Positions 31,921-40,010 of a stretch of 64,000 nt of DNA are shown in pieces. The stretch's first letter is position 1. The number at the start of each line of letters is the position of its first letter. Position numbers and translations under genes: made by a program. The notes under the pieces were generated by a model that was not told where the DNA came from, ran no database searches, and saw nothing but the letters and a program-made list of their open reading frames with translations. The stretch lies in the NCBI RefSeq assembly GCF_014268745.2, contig NZ_JABWRB020000001.1, forward strand, positions 1-64,000. The letters run 5' to 3'. Source of the DNA: Pseudomonas zanjanensis. Its GTDB lineage: Bacteria; Pseudomonadota; Gammaproteobacteria; Pseudomonadales; Pseudomonadaceae.

Positions 31921-32649
31921 TTACTTCGTCTCTTTTCCTCTAATTGACGCTATTGCTTCAAATGCTCGCTCATAAACACTCACAGGAGGCTTTCCGAAAC
32001 TAACGACTGATGGGGAGAGCATCTCTGAGTATTTTACAAACTTTTCTGGGTCGTTATTTGCAGCCAATAGCGCGCTAGCTTGCGAGTCATAAAGCTCCGC
32101 TAGCTGTGAGTAATACCTTATAAAGGAAACTGCTGTCTGGAATAATAGAATTGAAACAGCTATAGCACCAAATGTAAACGCCATAGACGATACGGAGCTT
32201 GTCCATTCCGGTGTTTCTTGTATGAATGGCTGTTTCGAATACGCTGTCTGGGTGCGCTCATAGAAATTCACCAGTTGCTCAAGCTCGCTCATGTAGGCGG
32301 TGCGCTCATCGATTGTAAAACTTTCTTCCTTGACGTCTTCGCCATCCATCCGCCTCCCCATGTTAATGATGCTGTCAGGATAAATTTTCTCGAGAAGATC
32401 GTTGGATTTGCGTAAAAATAATCCAGGGTCACGCATTTTGTTAAAAGAGATTTTCTCGCCAAGTTCTCGGAGTGAATATGTCTTGGTCTGACTCGAGCTA
32501 AACACAGCCGCCACTGCAAGGCTCATTAAAATTAACAAGCCCAAAGCTATATAGAGTCTTGCTGTCCTAGATCGCTTGGCTCTCCTTTTCAAGTCTTCTA
32601 TCGCTGCTGTGTAGCCTGAATTTACGTTGAGTTCCTTAGCACTTTCCAT
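31921..32649 (-). CDS. Two-helix membrane protein, unknown function
   Basis: 242 residues. A basic N-terminal stretch (KRRAKRSRTAR), a transmembrane helix at about 32-52 (YIALGLLILMSLAVAAVF), a periplasmic or coiled middle with many charged residues, and a second helix around 157-177 (FGAIAVSILLFQTAVSFI), then a helical tail. No catalytic motif is visible. AT-richer than the core genes. The orientation is opposite to the integrase. No function proposed. Confidence 0.6.
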   Translation of the reverse strand: MESAKELNVNSGYTAAIEDLKRRAKRSRTARLYIALGLLILMSLAVAAVFSSSQTKTYSLRELGEKISFNKMRDPGLFLRKSNDLLEKIYPDSIINMGRRMDGEDVKEESFTIDERTAYMSELEQLVNFYERTQTAYSKQPFIQETPEWTSSVSSMAFTFGAIAVSILLFQTAVSFIRYYSQLAELYDSQASALLAANNDPEKFVKYSEMLSPSVVSFGKPPVSVYERAFEAIASIRGKETK

Positions 32650-32938
32650 GTAATAACCGCTCTGTGTAATTTAGGTGGTTTGTATTGTGATGCCTAAGAT
32701 GTCCTGTAAATTTCCGGCTTTGTAAGAGGCCGCCATGACGCATTAAGTGTGGACGCGAAAATAACTAGGCGGCCGTTTTTCTTCAGAAAAAAGGGCCGGA
32801 AAAAGGGGGGGCTGCTGGTCATGGATAACTGTTTTGCCGTTAACCATGTGCGAAATCTGGTCAGATCAAATGCAAGTGACTGGACGCGTCGAATACAAAC
32901 GTTTGAGCTTATGTGTGCAATGACGCAGTTTGACTCAC

Positions 32939-33898
32939 TCATGCTTTCGAAAGTCGGAAGCAATCAGGAATTGAGCGAAGAGCTTTGGATACTGCTTGGC
33001 GCTCGATCTCCAGTCTGCGAGCTATTTCTGACTGGTTGAAGCCGAATTTTTGCAGTACGAGGATTTGCTTTCTTCGGTCTGTCAGCTTCACGTCCACCAT
33101 TAGTCGAGCGAGATTTCTTAGCTCCGCTTCGTCCGCTAAGTGTAGGGTTCGGCTAAGCATGTATCGAAAGATATACGCGTCGACGAGCTCGTCACCTGAC
33201 TTTGCCTTAGGCTCTGCTCGTATCGCGCATTGTCTGCTCAATCTCGCCAGTTCAAGGTCAAACTGCGCTACGGCCCTCTTTGCTTGCCTATACGCAGGAT
33301 TCCAGCTGCCATCATGCGTCTTTGGACGATGCGTTGTGCAGTAAAGGTTGCTCAGGCGTAGGTGCTCGTCGGGGTCGCGCTGACCCTCACCGGTAGCGAA
33401 GGATGCTAGCTCGGCTTGACTGCCACAGAACCTACAAAAGCCTTTCAAGCGCTGGTTGTTTAAGCCGCCTACATCTTCAGATGACGGTTTCTTGCGCTTA
33501 CATGCCATCACCAATTCGATCAGCGTCTCGAGCGTCGCAATAAAGCAGCGATCTTTCTTCGACTGTTGGTCGTGGGTCAAAACAAAGGCACGTAGCAGTT
33601 GCCGCTGCAAGCGGATCATGGCGGGAAACCCTACCAGTTTCATGATCGCACTGAACGCCACGCCTGTACCGGCTCCAGGTATATGCCCTTGGTAGCGCGC
33701 AGGAATTTCTTTGGCGTACGCCGCGACGGCCGGGTCGATGAGTTCCTCTACCAGCCTCGTGATGGGATAGCGTTTCGAGGCCGTGGAGTAGGCGCTCCAG
33801 CGGTCACCGAACTGTTCTATGGCCTCTGAAATGGTGGCGTCACACCCTTCCCAGATAGCTATGGTTGATTGTTTTTTCATGTCAACCATTTTAGCCAA
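32939..33898 (-). CDS. Zn-finger/HTH regulator-like protein
   Basis: 319 residues; the start could be the ATG at 33898, 33889 or 33880. Middle part: a possible zinc site CRFCGSQ...YCTTHRPKTHDG (about 163-203). C-terminus: a sigma-4/Hin-like helix-turn-helix (TDRRKQILVLQKFGFNQSEIARRLEIERQAVSKALRSIP) at about 280-312. It is divergent from the alpA-like gene, with a 73-base intergenic space that contains the short palindromic piece TTGATTG..TGTCAACC. A regulator of the replication or transfer genes is plausible, but this is inference. Confidence 0.6.
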   Translation of the reverse strand: MAKMVDMKKQSTIAIWEGCDATISEAIEQFGDRWSAYSTASKRYPITRLVEELIDPAVAAYAKEIPARYQGHIPGAGTGVAFSAIMKLVGFPAMIRLQRQLLRAFVLTHDQQSKKDRCFIATLETLIELVMACKRKKPSSEDVGGLNNQRLKGFCRFCGSQAELASFATGEGQRDPDEHLRLSNLYCTTHRPKTHDGSWNPAYRQAKRAVAQFDLELARLSRQCAIRAEPKAKSGDELVDAYIFRYMLSRTLHLADEAELRNLARLMVDVKLTDRRKQILVLQKFGFNQSEIARRLEIERQAVSKALRSIPDCFRLSKA

Positions 33899-33971
33899 TC
33901 ATTCCGTCGAAGCAATAGGCACCCAAAGGCACGATCAGGCACTCATTCGCAGTGACTGGTAGGGCCTAGCA

Positions 33972-34190
33972 ATGCATACATTGAACAGAAAACTCATCGA
34001 CAAAAAGACGCTCCTGACGATGATTCCGCTGTGTGAGCGCACGATCTATAACTTTGAGATGAAGGGGAAGTTTCCGCGCCGAATTGCGTTGAGTAGCCGC
34101 AAGGTCGTCTGGGATTTAGCTGAGGTTGAGCATTGGATAGATGCATGCAAGGAGGGAGGCCCCGCGCGTAGGCCGGGAAGGGCGGTCTAA
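33972..34190 (+). CDS. AlpA-like excisionase/transcription regulator
   Basis: 72 residues with a MerR-type winged helix (KKTLLTMIPLCERTIYNFEMKGKFPRRIAL...VVWDLAEVEHWIDAC). AlpA-type proteins regulate or excise P4-like elements. It lies immediately before the replication gene (stop 4 bases ahead of its GTG start), so the pair is an operon. Confidence 0.8.
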   Translation: MHTLNRKLIDKKTLLTMIPLCERTIYNFEMKGKFPRRIALSSRKVVWDLAEVEHWIDACKEGGPARRPGRAV

Positions 34191-34193
34191 GCA

Positions 34194-35537
34194 GTGCGGG
34201 GTGCTATCCCGCAGCTTGCGCTGTTCAGTCCCGGGGACGAGGCGCAGATGTATCACGATAGTACTAGGAGCGGTTTTTTCTCATTGCTCGTCGATTCTCG
34301 TGGTGGAAAACGGCAGTCCTCTCATCGCTTAGCTGACATGCCAAAGGTGCTCAGTCTGTTGGACAAAAAGATTGACACTTGGATTTCGCAGGCTGAGTTC
34401 ATCCGGCCCAATCGGCGCGTCGTCAATCTGTTGCGGCTGGGCCTGCTGTTCGCTGACCTTGATACCTACCGCGTGCCCGCCTTGGCCAGCCGCAAGCCCG
34501 ACGAGCTGGCCGCCTCCGTGCTGTTCCTTTGCGCCGACGCGGGGTTGCCCGCGCCCTCGATACTGATCTACAGCGGCCGGGGCATACAAGCCAAATGGCT
34601 GCTTGAGGGCACGATACCTCGCCAAGCCTTACCCCGCTGGAACGCCTGCCAACGCTACCTTGTAGATCGCCTTGCCTACGTCGGCGCCGACCCCATGGCC
34701 AAGGACGCGAGCCGCGTGCTGCGCACCGTGGAGACGGTCAACAGCAAGAGTGGGGAAGTCTGTCGTGTGGTTCACGTCCAAAGCGGCAATGACGGCCAGC
34801 CGATCCGCTACAACTTCGAGTATCTGGCCGAGGCGCTGCTACCGGCCGCCCGTTGGACTATTGAGCAGCAGCGGCAGGAACAGGCCGAGCGCCGCACCAC
34901 GAAAAACGCCTTTCTTTTGGTGTCAGGGGGCAAGGTCGACAATCTGCGCGGTTTCTCAGGCAGGCAGCTTGCTTGGGATCGCCTTGAAGATCTGCGCAAG
35001 CTGGCCGAGCTGCGCGGCGGGGTAGGGGAGGGCAGCCGGATGCAACATCTGTTTTGGCGCCTCAATTTCCTTTTGTTGTCTGGGGCGACAAACAGCAAAC
35101 AGATGTATCACGAGGCCTCAGCGCTGGCTCGCGAGCTAGATCCGCAATGGAATAGTCGTTCCAAGGAGCTCATGACTTTATTCAGCAAGGCGAAGGCCTT
35201 CGAGTCAGGGGAGCGTGTCAGTTTCGCGGGCAAGGACTACCCGCCGCTATATACGCCCAAAAATGACACGTTGATAAACCTATTTGGGATATCCACAGAT
35301 GAGCAGCGGCAGCTTAAAACCATCATCAGCTCTGAGATAACGCTAGAGCGTGATAGGAAGCGGCAGGAGGCACGTAGGCGTGCCGCCGGTGCCGTCAGCC
35401 GCGAAGCCTTCCTGAAAGCGGCAGAAGGCCGCCGTGCTCAAGCCCAAGCGCTAAGAACCAGGGGGTTGAGCATTAGGGATATAGCTGCCCAGATGGGGGT
35501 GAGCAAGTCGGCCGTAGGGCGTTATCTAGGCAGCTAA
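34194..35537 (+). CDS. Replication protein with archaeo-eukaryotic-primase-like domain
   Basis: 447 residues, GTG start at 34194 with GGAAGGGCGG upstream (ATG at 34248 is an alternative). AEP-type motifs in order: LLFADLDTYRVPA (acidic DxD at about 90), ILIYSGRGIQAKWLL (the S-x-H-like region has Q in place of H), and DPMAKDASRVLRTVETVNSKSG. A long linker follows, then a C-terminal helix-turn-helix (LRTRGLSIRDIAAQMGVSKSAVGRYL). This looks like the initiator/primase of an integrative or plasmid replicon, with iteron-like repeats directly downstream. Confidence 0.75.
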   Translation: MRGAIPQLALFSPGDEAQMYHDSTRSGFFSLLVDSRGGKRQSSHRLADMPKVLSLLDKKIDTWISQAEFIRPNRRVVNLLRLGLLFADLDTYRVPALASRKPDELAASVLFLCADAGLPAPSILIYSGRGIQAKWLLEGTIPRQALPRWNACQRYLVDRLAYVGADPMAKDASRVLRTVETVNSKSGEVCRVVHVQSGNDGQPIRYNFEYLAEALLPAARWTIEQQRQEQAERRTTKNAFLLVSGGKVDNLRGFSGRQLAWDRLEDLRKLAELRGGVGEGSRMQHLFWRLNFLLLSGATNSKQMYHEASALARELDPQWNSRSKELMTLFSKAKAFESGERVSFAGKDYPPLYTPKNDTLINLFGISTDEQRQLKTIISSEITLERDRKRQEARRRAAGAVSREAFLKAAEGRRAQAQALRTRGLSIRDIAAQMGVSKSAVGRYLGS

Positions 35538-35552
35538 GCCAAGCGTCCCACA

Positions 35553-35900
35553 TCCGTCCGTATTACTAATGGCGAAGCCTCCGTGCCTTTGATGGCGGCC
35601 CGTTCACCCTGATTCAGGTTGGCGGCGATGGGTGTACTAAGTCCGTGCGTATTACTAATGGCAAAGCCTCGGCGGGTGTCCCACATCCGTCCATATTACT
35701 AATGGCGAAGCCTCTGAGCTTTTGATCGGGGCCGTCAGTACCTGTTCTGCTGGTATAGAGGGCGCTCTGTATCTGTGTCACCCCGATGCCGGCTGATCGA
35801 GGTATTCGCGTGACATAAGCCCCCAGTGCCGAGGGCAGTTTAATGGCTTGCAGCAGGTGTGATAGGGCGAGCTGAGACAGGTCCGTGCGTATTACTAGGT
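35553..35900. repeat. Iteron-like repeats, candidate replication origin
   Basis: Four direct copies of TCCGTSCGTATTACTA(ATGGCGAAGCCTC): 35553-35581, 35642-35670, 35686-35714 (TCCGTCCATATTACTA) and 35882-35898 (shortened). Spacings are 89, 44 and 196 bases. They begin 16 bases after the Rep stop, the usual place for a cis-acting origin, but could be regulatory. The rest of 35538-35976 holds no gene. Confidence 0.65.
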
Positions 35901-35939
35901 AGCGGTGAGTCGGAGCCCCTTCATGCTGGGGAAGTCTGA

Positions 35940-35971
35940 AAAAAGAAACCCCGCATTCAAGCGGGGTTTTG
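35940..35971 (-). terminator. Terminator of the trb operon
   Basis: Stem AACCCCGC/GCGGGGTT (35947-35968) followed on the minus strand by TTTCTTTTTTC, just downstream of the last gene of the trbJKL operon. Confidence 0.75.
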
Positions 35972-35976
35972 TGTGG

Positions 35977-36297
35977 TCAGCTATTGTCGTGATCCTTCCG
36001 TCTCTGAGCTTCCTGCGCAACTCGTATAGTTGTCAGAACTTGCTGGTTCAACGCGGCACTATTTTTACTTCCTAGCAGTGGTAGGCGACTCAAGGCTTGT
36101 GCTCCGCAGAACATCCGATAGGAAGCTGACATAGCAAATGGACTTAACCGAAGCTGCAAAGCGGTCCATTGTTGATCCAGTCTATCGAGCAATGGTCCAT
36201 GGCCTTTGCTGCGTAGCCACCTACCGAGCGCCCACAAGGCAATTGCGGAGGTTGATGCGAACACGGCGAATCCTGCGAACTTCAAAATTGCCATCAT
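35977..36297 (-). CDS. Small membrane-anchored protein downstream of trbL
   Basis: 106 residues. One N-terminal hydrophobic helix (ILKFAGFAVFASTSAIALWALG) and a basic, helical soluble part (WTALQLRLSPFAMSASYRMF). The ATG overlaps the trbL stop by four bases, so it is cotranslated. Not recognised as any standard Trb protein. It may be an accessory to the TrbL channel; this is inferred only from the overlap. Confidence 0.6.
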   Translation of the reverse strand: MMAILKFAGFAVFASTSAIALWALGRWLRSKGHGPLLDRLDQQWTALQLRLSPFAMSASYRMFCGAQALSRLPLLGSKNSAALNQQVLTTIRVAQEAQRRKDHDNS

Positions 36298-37859
36298 GGT
36301 TGTTTCTCCGGTTGGTCGTTGCTTGAGGTCATTCCTGGCACATTTAGCGATGTCAGTTGGCCGAGTGTGGAATTGCTTTCAGAGGCCGGACGAATAAGGT
36401 TGGATTCTGCTTCTGCAGCATCTCCGCTATGGGTCGGAACGGTCGTACTGGACTCATCAGAAGCTGGTGATGAAGAGCCGGCACCAAGAGAAAAAGAGTG
36501 CGCGTTCTCCATGCCCGGCACGGCCATTGAGGCCATCACTCCGAGTGCCTTTGCTCCGCCATTGGCTGCTTGGGAAAGTGCGCTGCCGGAGCTGACAACG
36601 CTCCCTTGCTGTGTCGCTTGTTGGTCTTTGTCATTACTGCCCTGTGCGTTTTTTCCAGCTTGCTCGGTGGCCTGCTTAGCACTGCTTGCCGTTTGCTGTG
36701 TGGCCGCGCTCCCGCCTAATCGAGCACCAGACGCCGCTGCCCCCTTGGCTGCTGCTTGTCCGCCCGTGCTTGTACCGATGCCAGCGGTTGCACTGCCGCT
36801 GGAGGCGGTCGCCGCAGGCGCACCGGCAAAGCTGGAGTTGATCGAGGTGGCCAGACCGCCGCCAGCCCCATTGGCACCGGCAGCAACGCCAGTCCCAGAA
36901 GCGCTGAGAGCACCAGCAGCAGGAGCGGCAGCCCCAGCCGTGGCGATAGTGGCCGCAGCAGCTGCCGCCCCGGCAGCACCAGCCACTGCCATCCCACCAA
37001 TGGCCGAGCCGCCGCCCATTGACGTGCCGCTAATCATGCCGCCGATTAGGTCAGGAATTGTCTTCGTCAGGTAGCAGCACACCAAGGCTAAACCGACCAT
37101 TGTCATCAATGAGGCTTCGTCGTTGGTGTAGGCAGCTAACCACTCTTTAGCCGACTGTACGATCAGCCCGACGATCAGAGTCAAGACGAACAATTTGGCG
37201 CCGATTGCCACGGTGAACCGCATGGGAGCGATCGCGAAATCGCGTGTCCATTGCGAGCCACCAAAACCGTAGAACAGCACTGACGCGTTGATGATTACGT
37301 AGGCCTCTACGAGCGTCACAAACATAAACGCTGCGATGAAGGCGAAGCACGCCAAGACCAGTACCGCGCATACTGCGATCAGAACTCCTTTGCCCGGAGA
37401 GAACACTGAGATGCCCTCCACCATGGTGCGGCCGAAGTCCAGGGCTACTGCGAGCATATCGCCGGGTTCTAACGCTCGGCCAAGACCGCTCGCTGATGCG
37501 GCCGCGTCGCGGAAGCTGTCGACAATGGCTGTCGACCACTCGACGGAGTAAGTCATTACCGCAAGGAAGAATCCGATCACCATGATGAAGCGCAGCAGCT
37601 CTCCGACTATCTCGCCCAAATCAGCTTGTTTCATGACCAGAGGCATAAACGTCCAGATGAACTGGATAGTGGCGAGCAGCCAAAATAATCTTATGGCGTA
37701 GTCATACAGCTTTCCTGACCACTGGTGAGACTGCTGCAAAACAAGATCTAGCAGTCCCTGAACCGAGGTGTCGGCATGGGACAGGTTTGTTGCAGCCATA
37801 GAATTTCCGGCCAAGAGCATGCTTGCTATGGCAATAAACAACAGCAGGCGACGTTCCAT
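36294..37859 (-). CDS. trbL: Conjugation inner-membrane protein TrbL
   Basis: 521 residues. Signal peptide (LLLFIAIASMLLAGNSMA), then about six transmembrane helices (TIQFIWTFMPLV, FIMVIGFFLAVM, GVLIAVCAVLVLACFAFIAAFMF, LFVLTLIVGLIV, LMTMVGLALVCCYL) up to residue 280, then an about 240-residue Ala/Gly/Ser/Thr-rich tail. This is the VirB6-like polytopic protein of P-type (RP4-like) type IV secretion. Other Trb components (TrbB-I) are absent from the island, which is unusual. Confidence 0.88.
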   Translation of the reverse strand: MERRLLLFIAIASMLLAGNSMAATNLSHADTSVQGLLDLVLQQSHQWSGKLYDYAIRLFWLLATIQFIWTFMPLVMKQADLGEIVGELLRFIMVIGFFLAVMTYSVEWSTAIVDSFRDAAASASGLGRALEPGDMLAVALDFGRTMVEGISVFSPGKGVLIAVCAVLVLACFAFIAAFMFVTLVEAYVIINASVLFYGFGGSQWTRDFAIAPMRFTVAIGAKLFVLTLIVGLIVQSAKEWLAAYTNDEASLMTMVGLALVCCYLTKTIPDLIGGMISGTSMGGGSAIGGMAVAGAAGAAAAAATIATAGAAAPAAGALSASGTGVAAGANGAGGGLATSINSSFAGAPAATASSGSATAGIGTSTGGQAAAKGAAASGARLGGSAATQQTASSAKQATEQAGKNAQGSNDKDQQATQQGSVVSSGSALSQAANGGAKALGVMASMAVPGMENAHSFSLGAGSSSPASDESSTTVPTHSGDAAEAESNLIRPASESNSTLGQLTSLNVPGMTSSNDQPEKQP

Positions 37860-37861
37860 AA

Positions 37862-38050
37862 TCAGTACCCCTTAACGCCGCCGCGAGAGTTAGGACGTGC
37901 CTCAAAAGCAGCATCTGCGTCAGGCTGCTTCCTCTGTTGCTCAGACGCCACAGCACAGTCGCTATCGTTTTGAATGACCACAGTGATAACTGAGCCCACC
38001 ATCGCGGCCCCGGCGCAAATGAGGGTCATGAGCCATTTCGAGATAACCAT
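37862..38050 (-). CDS. TrbK-like small membrane protein, possible entry-exclusion factor
   Basis: 62 residues: one N-terminal hydrophobic segment (WLMTLICAGAAMVGSVITVVI), a cysteine-containing soluble part (NDSDCAVASEQQRKQ) and the tail SRGGVKGY. Size and position between trbJ and trbL match trbK of RP4-like systems, whose product is an entry-exclusion protein, but sequence similarity is weak. The last seven residues equal those of TrbJ (RGGVKGY), and the codons provide the Shine-Dalgarno of the next gene. Confidence 0.55.
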   Translation of the reverse strand: MVISKWLMTLICAGAAMVGSVITVVIQNDSDCAVASEQQRKQPDADAAFEARPNSRGGVKGY

Positions 38051-38052
38051 CC

Positions 38053-38889
38053 TCAGTACCCCTTCACACCGCCGCGTTTACTTTCACGCGATTCAAATTG
38101 CTGCTCGGCTGCTTCGCTAGCGGCTTTTCGGTCGCCCTGCTGAGCCATGTAATTACTCTGCATATTGATTTGCGTGGCCACCAGATCGCGAAGCTTTTGC
38201 AGTTGTTGCACGTTCTGCGAGGCTATTTCGTTGCCCGCCTGAATAGCTTGCATCCGTCCTACGGCGCTTTGCGAGCGTGCCACCATGCGGTTTAGCAGGG
38301 CGTCTTCCGACTGGAAAGTGCTGGTATTGAGGTTTGCCGCTTCCATTGCTGTTTTGGCGTTGTCGCGGCCTTGCTCCGACCATTCTTTATAACGATCACG
38401 CATCGGAGTTTCTGCCGAGTTTGCCGCTTGTTGAAGGTAGGATTCGAAGCCTGGAAATGCAGTATTGAACTGTGCGTCCATGTTCTCAATTTGACGGCCC
38501 AACGCTTGCGAGCGTTGATAGATGTTGACCACACTTTTAAGGTCGGCAGCGATGATTCCGAACATCGAATTGGGTAGTCCCACGCCTTGTGTGACCATGT
38601 TCTGGTACTGCTGAATTTGAGTTTGAAGTTGCTCGGCTGTGTTTAGTGCCGTGTTGACCTGTTCGGCATACTCGAACATCTGTTGATAGAACGTCGAGCA
38701 ATTTGCGCAATAGATGGCGTAAGCGGGAGAGGGCGCAGTGTAAACGCCTACTCCGAAGAATGTGCTAGCCATCGCTATAGCGAGCCTTACGTTTCGGCCT
38801 AACTTTGGGGAAGCATAGGTCAAGGGTTTTTCTGATTCCAGCTCCATATCGAATTCCTCATCTGTTTCGCTCGAGCTTTGATTATTCAC
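38053..38889 (-). CDS. trbJ: Conjugation protein TrbJ (VirB5-like)
   Basis: 278 residues. A 35-residue charged N-terminal extension precedes a signal-like helix (RLAIAMASTFFGVGVYTAPSPAYA), then the family signature AIYCANCSTFYQQMFEYAEQVNTAL and a long helical coiled-coil body. The start may be lower (Met at about residue 15 or 40). TrbJ is a VirB5-like minor pilus/periplasmic protein. The C-terminus SKRGGVKGY is repeated in the next gene. It is divergent from traJ across the oriT region. Confidence 0.87.
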   Translation of the reverse strand: MNNQSSSETDEEFDMELESEKPLTYASPKLGRNVRLAIAMASTFFGVGVYTAPSPAYAIYCANCSTFYQQMFEYAEQVNTALNTAEQLQTQIQQYQNMVTQGVGLPNSMFGIIAADLKSVVNIYQRSQALGRQIENMDAQFNTAFPGFESYLQQAANSAETPMRDRYKEWSEQGRDNAKTAMEAANLNTSTFQSEDALLNRMVARSQSAVGRMQAIQAGNEIASQNVQQLQKLRDLVATQINMQSNYMAQQGDRKAASEAAEQQFESRESKRGGVKGY

Positions 38890-39154
38890 TGATATGGAGA
38901 TGTTATAAATATGCGGATAGGTTTCTATCCGTCTTCACCTAGTTCGAGAGTCCCGAAATCAATAGAGGGGAAGCGCCCTTTGTCTGAGTTTTTATTGGGT
39001 GTGACAGTATTTTAAGTAAGGCAATTTAGTGCAATTTAGTGAAACTAAACGCAATTCAAGGCAACTTAAGTATAAAAGATTCGGCTTGAGAAGATTTTGG
39101 CGCTGTAATGCTGCAAAGAACCGAAAACTGCCTTAAATTTATTTGAGTTGCATA

Positions 39155-39265
39155 TATTCGGACGGCAAGATGTGTGTTGTACGGGTACGGGCAAGCCCGC
39201 CCCCTCCCAACACCTGCCCTTATTCGCCTTCGGCTCAACGGATCTTGCTCTGCGAAGCCCACAGC
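39155..39265 (+). other. oriT, IncP (RP4) type
   Basis: Order and spacing match the RP4 oriT-traJ junction as I recall it. The nic-like GGCAAGATG (39164-39172; on the minus strand CATCTTGCC, against the RP4 nic context TATCCTGCC) is followed by an inverted repeat GTGTTG...CAACAC (39174-39179 / 39208-39213) with an inner CGGGCAAGCCCG dyad. Then come CCCTTATTCGCC, GGCTCAACGGATC and TTGCTCTGCGAAGC, all near-identical to RP4. The rest of the 422-base trbJ-traJ gap (38890-39311) is AT-rich and should hold divergent promoters. Confidence 0.75.
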
Positions 39266-39311
39266 CGCTGACGCGTCTAAGAGCGAAAACACAGCAGCAA
39301 CAGGAGCGCTC

Positions 39312-39674
39312 ATGCCACCAGGCACGAAAGAAAAAGCACCCGCTCGGCGGCGTGGCAAGCCAATCGAGGTTTGGGTTACTGATGAGGAAAAGGAGGCGAT
39401 TACTGAGCGTGCTATCGAGGCTGGAATGTCCCGTTCTAGCTACCTTCGCGCCCTTGGGATGAACTCGCCAATACGGTCTGTTGTTGACCTGACCGCCGTG
39501 GCCGATTTGGCTAAGGTAAACGGCGACCTCGGACGGGTCGCCGGTCTGCTGAAACTCTGGCTCGCAGAGAAGCGCGGCCAAGGTGCCAGGCCGACAGACG
39601 TTGAAGCGATGATGGACGACTTTCGGAAGTTGCAGACCGAAATCCTCGCCATTATGTCGCGGGTTGTCAAATGA
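39312..39674 (+). CDS. traJ: Relaxosome accessory protein TraJ
   Basis: 120 residues from the ATG at 39312, with GGAG eight bases upstream. A longer frame runs into oriT and is not coding. Ribbon-helix-helix type oriT-binding protein: PIEVWVTDEEKEAITERAIEAGMSRSSYLRALG, then the TraJ hallmark LAKVNGDLGRVAGLLKLWL. It binds oriT to recruit the TraI relaxase. Its stop overlaps the ATG of the truncated traI, as in RP4. Confidence 0.88.
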   Translation: MPPGTKEKAPARRRGKPIEVWVTDEEKEAITERAIEAGMSRSSYLRALGMNSPIRSVVDLTAVADLAKVNGDLGRVAGLLKLWLAEKRGQGARPTDVEAMMDDFRKLQTEILAIMSRVVK

Positions 39675-39754
39675 TCGCCAAACGGGTTCCGAGAGATAAA
39701 GGAACACACAGCCCCACCCGATTGGTGCGCTATATCGTTGCGACCGTTCGTTAG
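39671..39754 (+). pseudogene. traI: Truncated TraI relaxase, N-terminal stub
   Basis: A 27-residue ORF overlapping the traJ stop (ATGA): MIAKRVPRDKGTHSP..RLVRYIVATVR then TAG. MIAKRVPR..(S/T).RLVRYI is the start of P-type TraI relaxases; an intact one is several hundred residues. The catalytic Tyr region and the HxH metal site are missing. Beyond the stop no relaxase sequence continues, and 240 bases on the AT-rich defence cassette begins in the other orientation. The gene was probably cut by insertion or deletion. Confidence 0.8.
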
Positions 39755-39861
39755 GCTAGGACTTATTGCTCTGTCCTAGACACCGAGAAAGATGACTGGG
39801 GGGAGGTCGATATTAACGGAGACGAATTGTGGGGAACTATTCCGTCGCTCACTTTATATTT

Positions 39862-39909
39862 TTAATATAAAAGCCAAGCCGATACAAATTCTAGATTGTA
39901 TCGGCTTGG
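39862..39909 (-). terminator. Terminator of the defence operon
   Basis: 15-bp perfect stem GCCAAGCCGATACAA/TTGTATCGGCTTGGC (39872-39886, 39895-39909), 8-base loop, followed on the minus strand by TTTTAT. A second dyad GTTAATACGCAT/ATGCGTATTGTTAAC (39938-39949, 39969-39983) lies between it and the HNH stop. No other gene is seen in 39755-40010. Confidence 0.8.
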
Positions 39910-40010
39910 CAGTGAAAATGAATATAGTGGAGATTATGGTTAATACGCATATCTGATTTCGTGTATGTAATGCGTATTGTTAACTACTAAATATGTGCCA
40001 ATTATCCCTC

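Noticed and set aside
32749..33039. 96-codon plus-strand frame before the regulator gene
   Set aside because: Non-ATG start, overlaps the end of the gene on the other strand, and the sequence looks like noise; no motif. The 32650-32938 gap otherwise holds nothing I can name.
35571..35725. MAKP mini-ORFs as real genes
   Set aside because: Very short, no ribosome sites, and the shared start is explained by the repeat unit.
39862..39983. Possible retron non-coding RNA near the ATPase/HNH pair (such pairs accompany some retrons)
   Set aside because: No reverse transcriptase gene is present and the hairpin has the form of a simple terminator.
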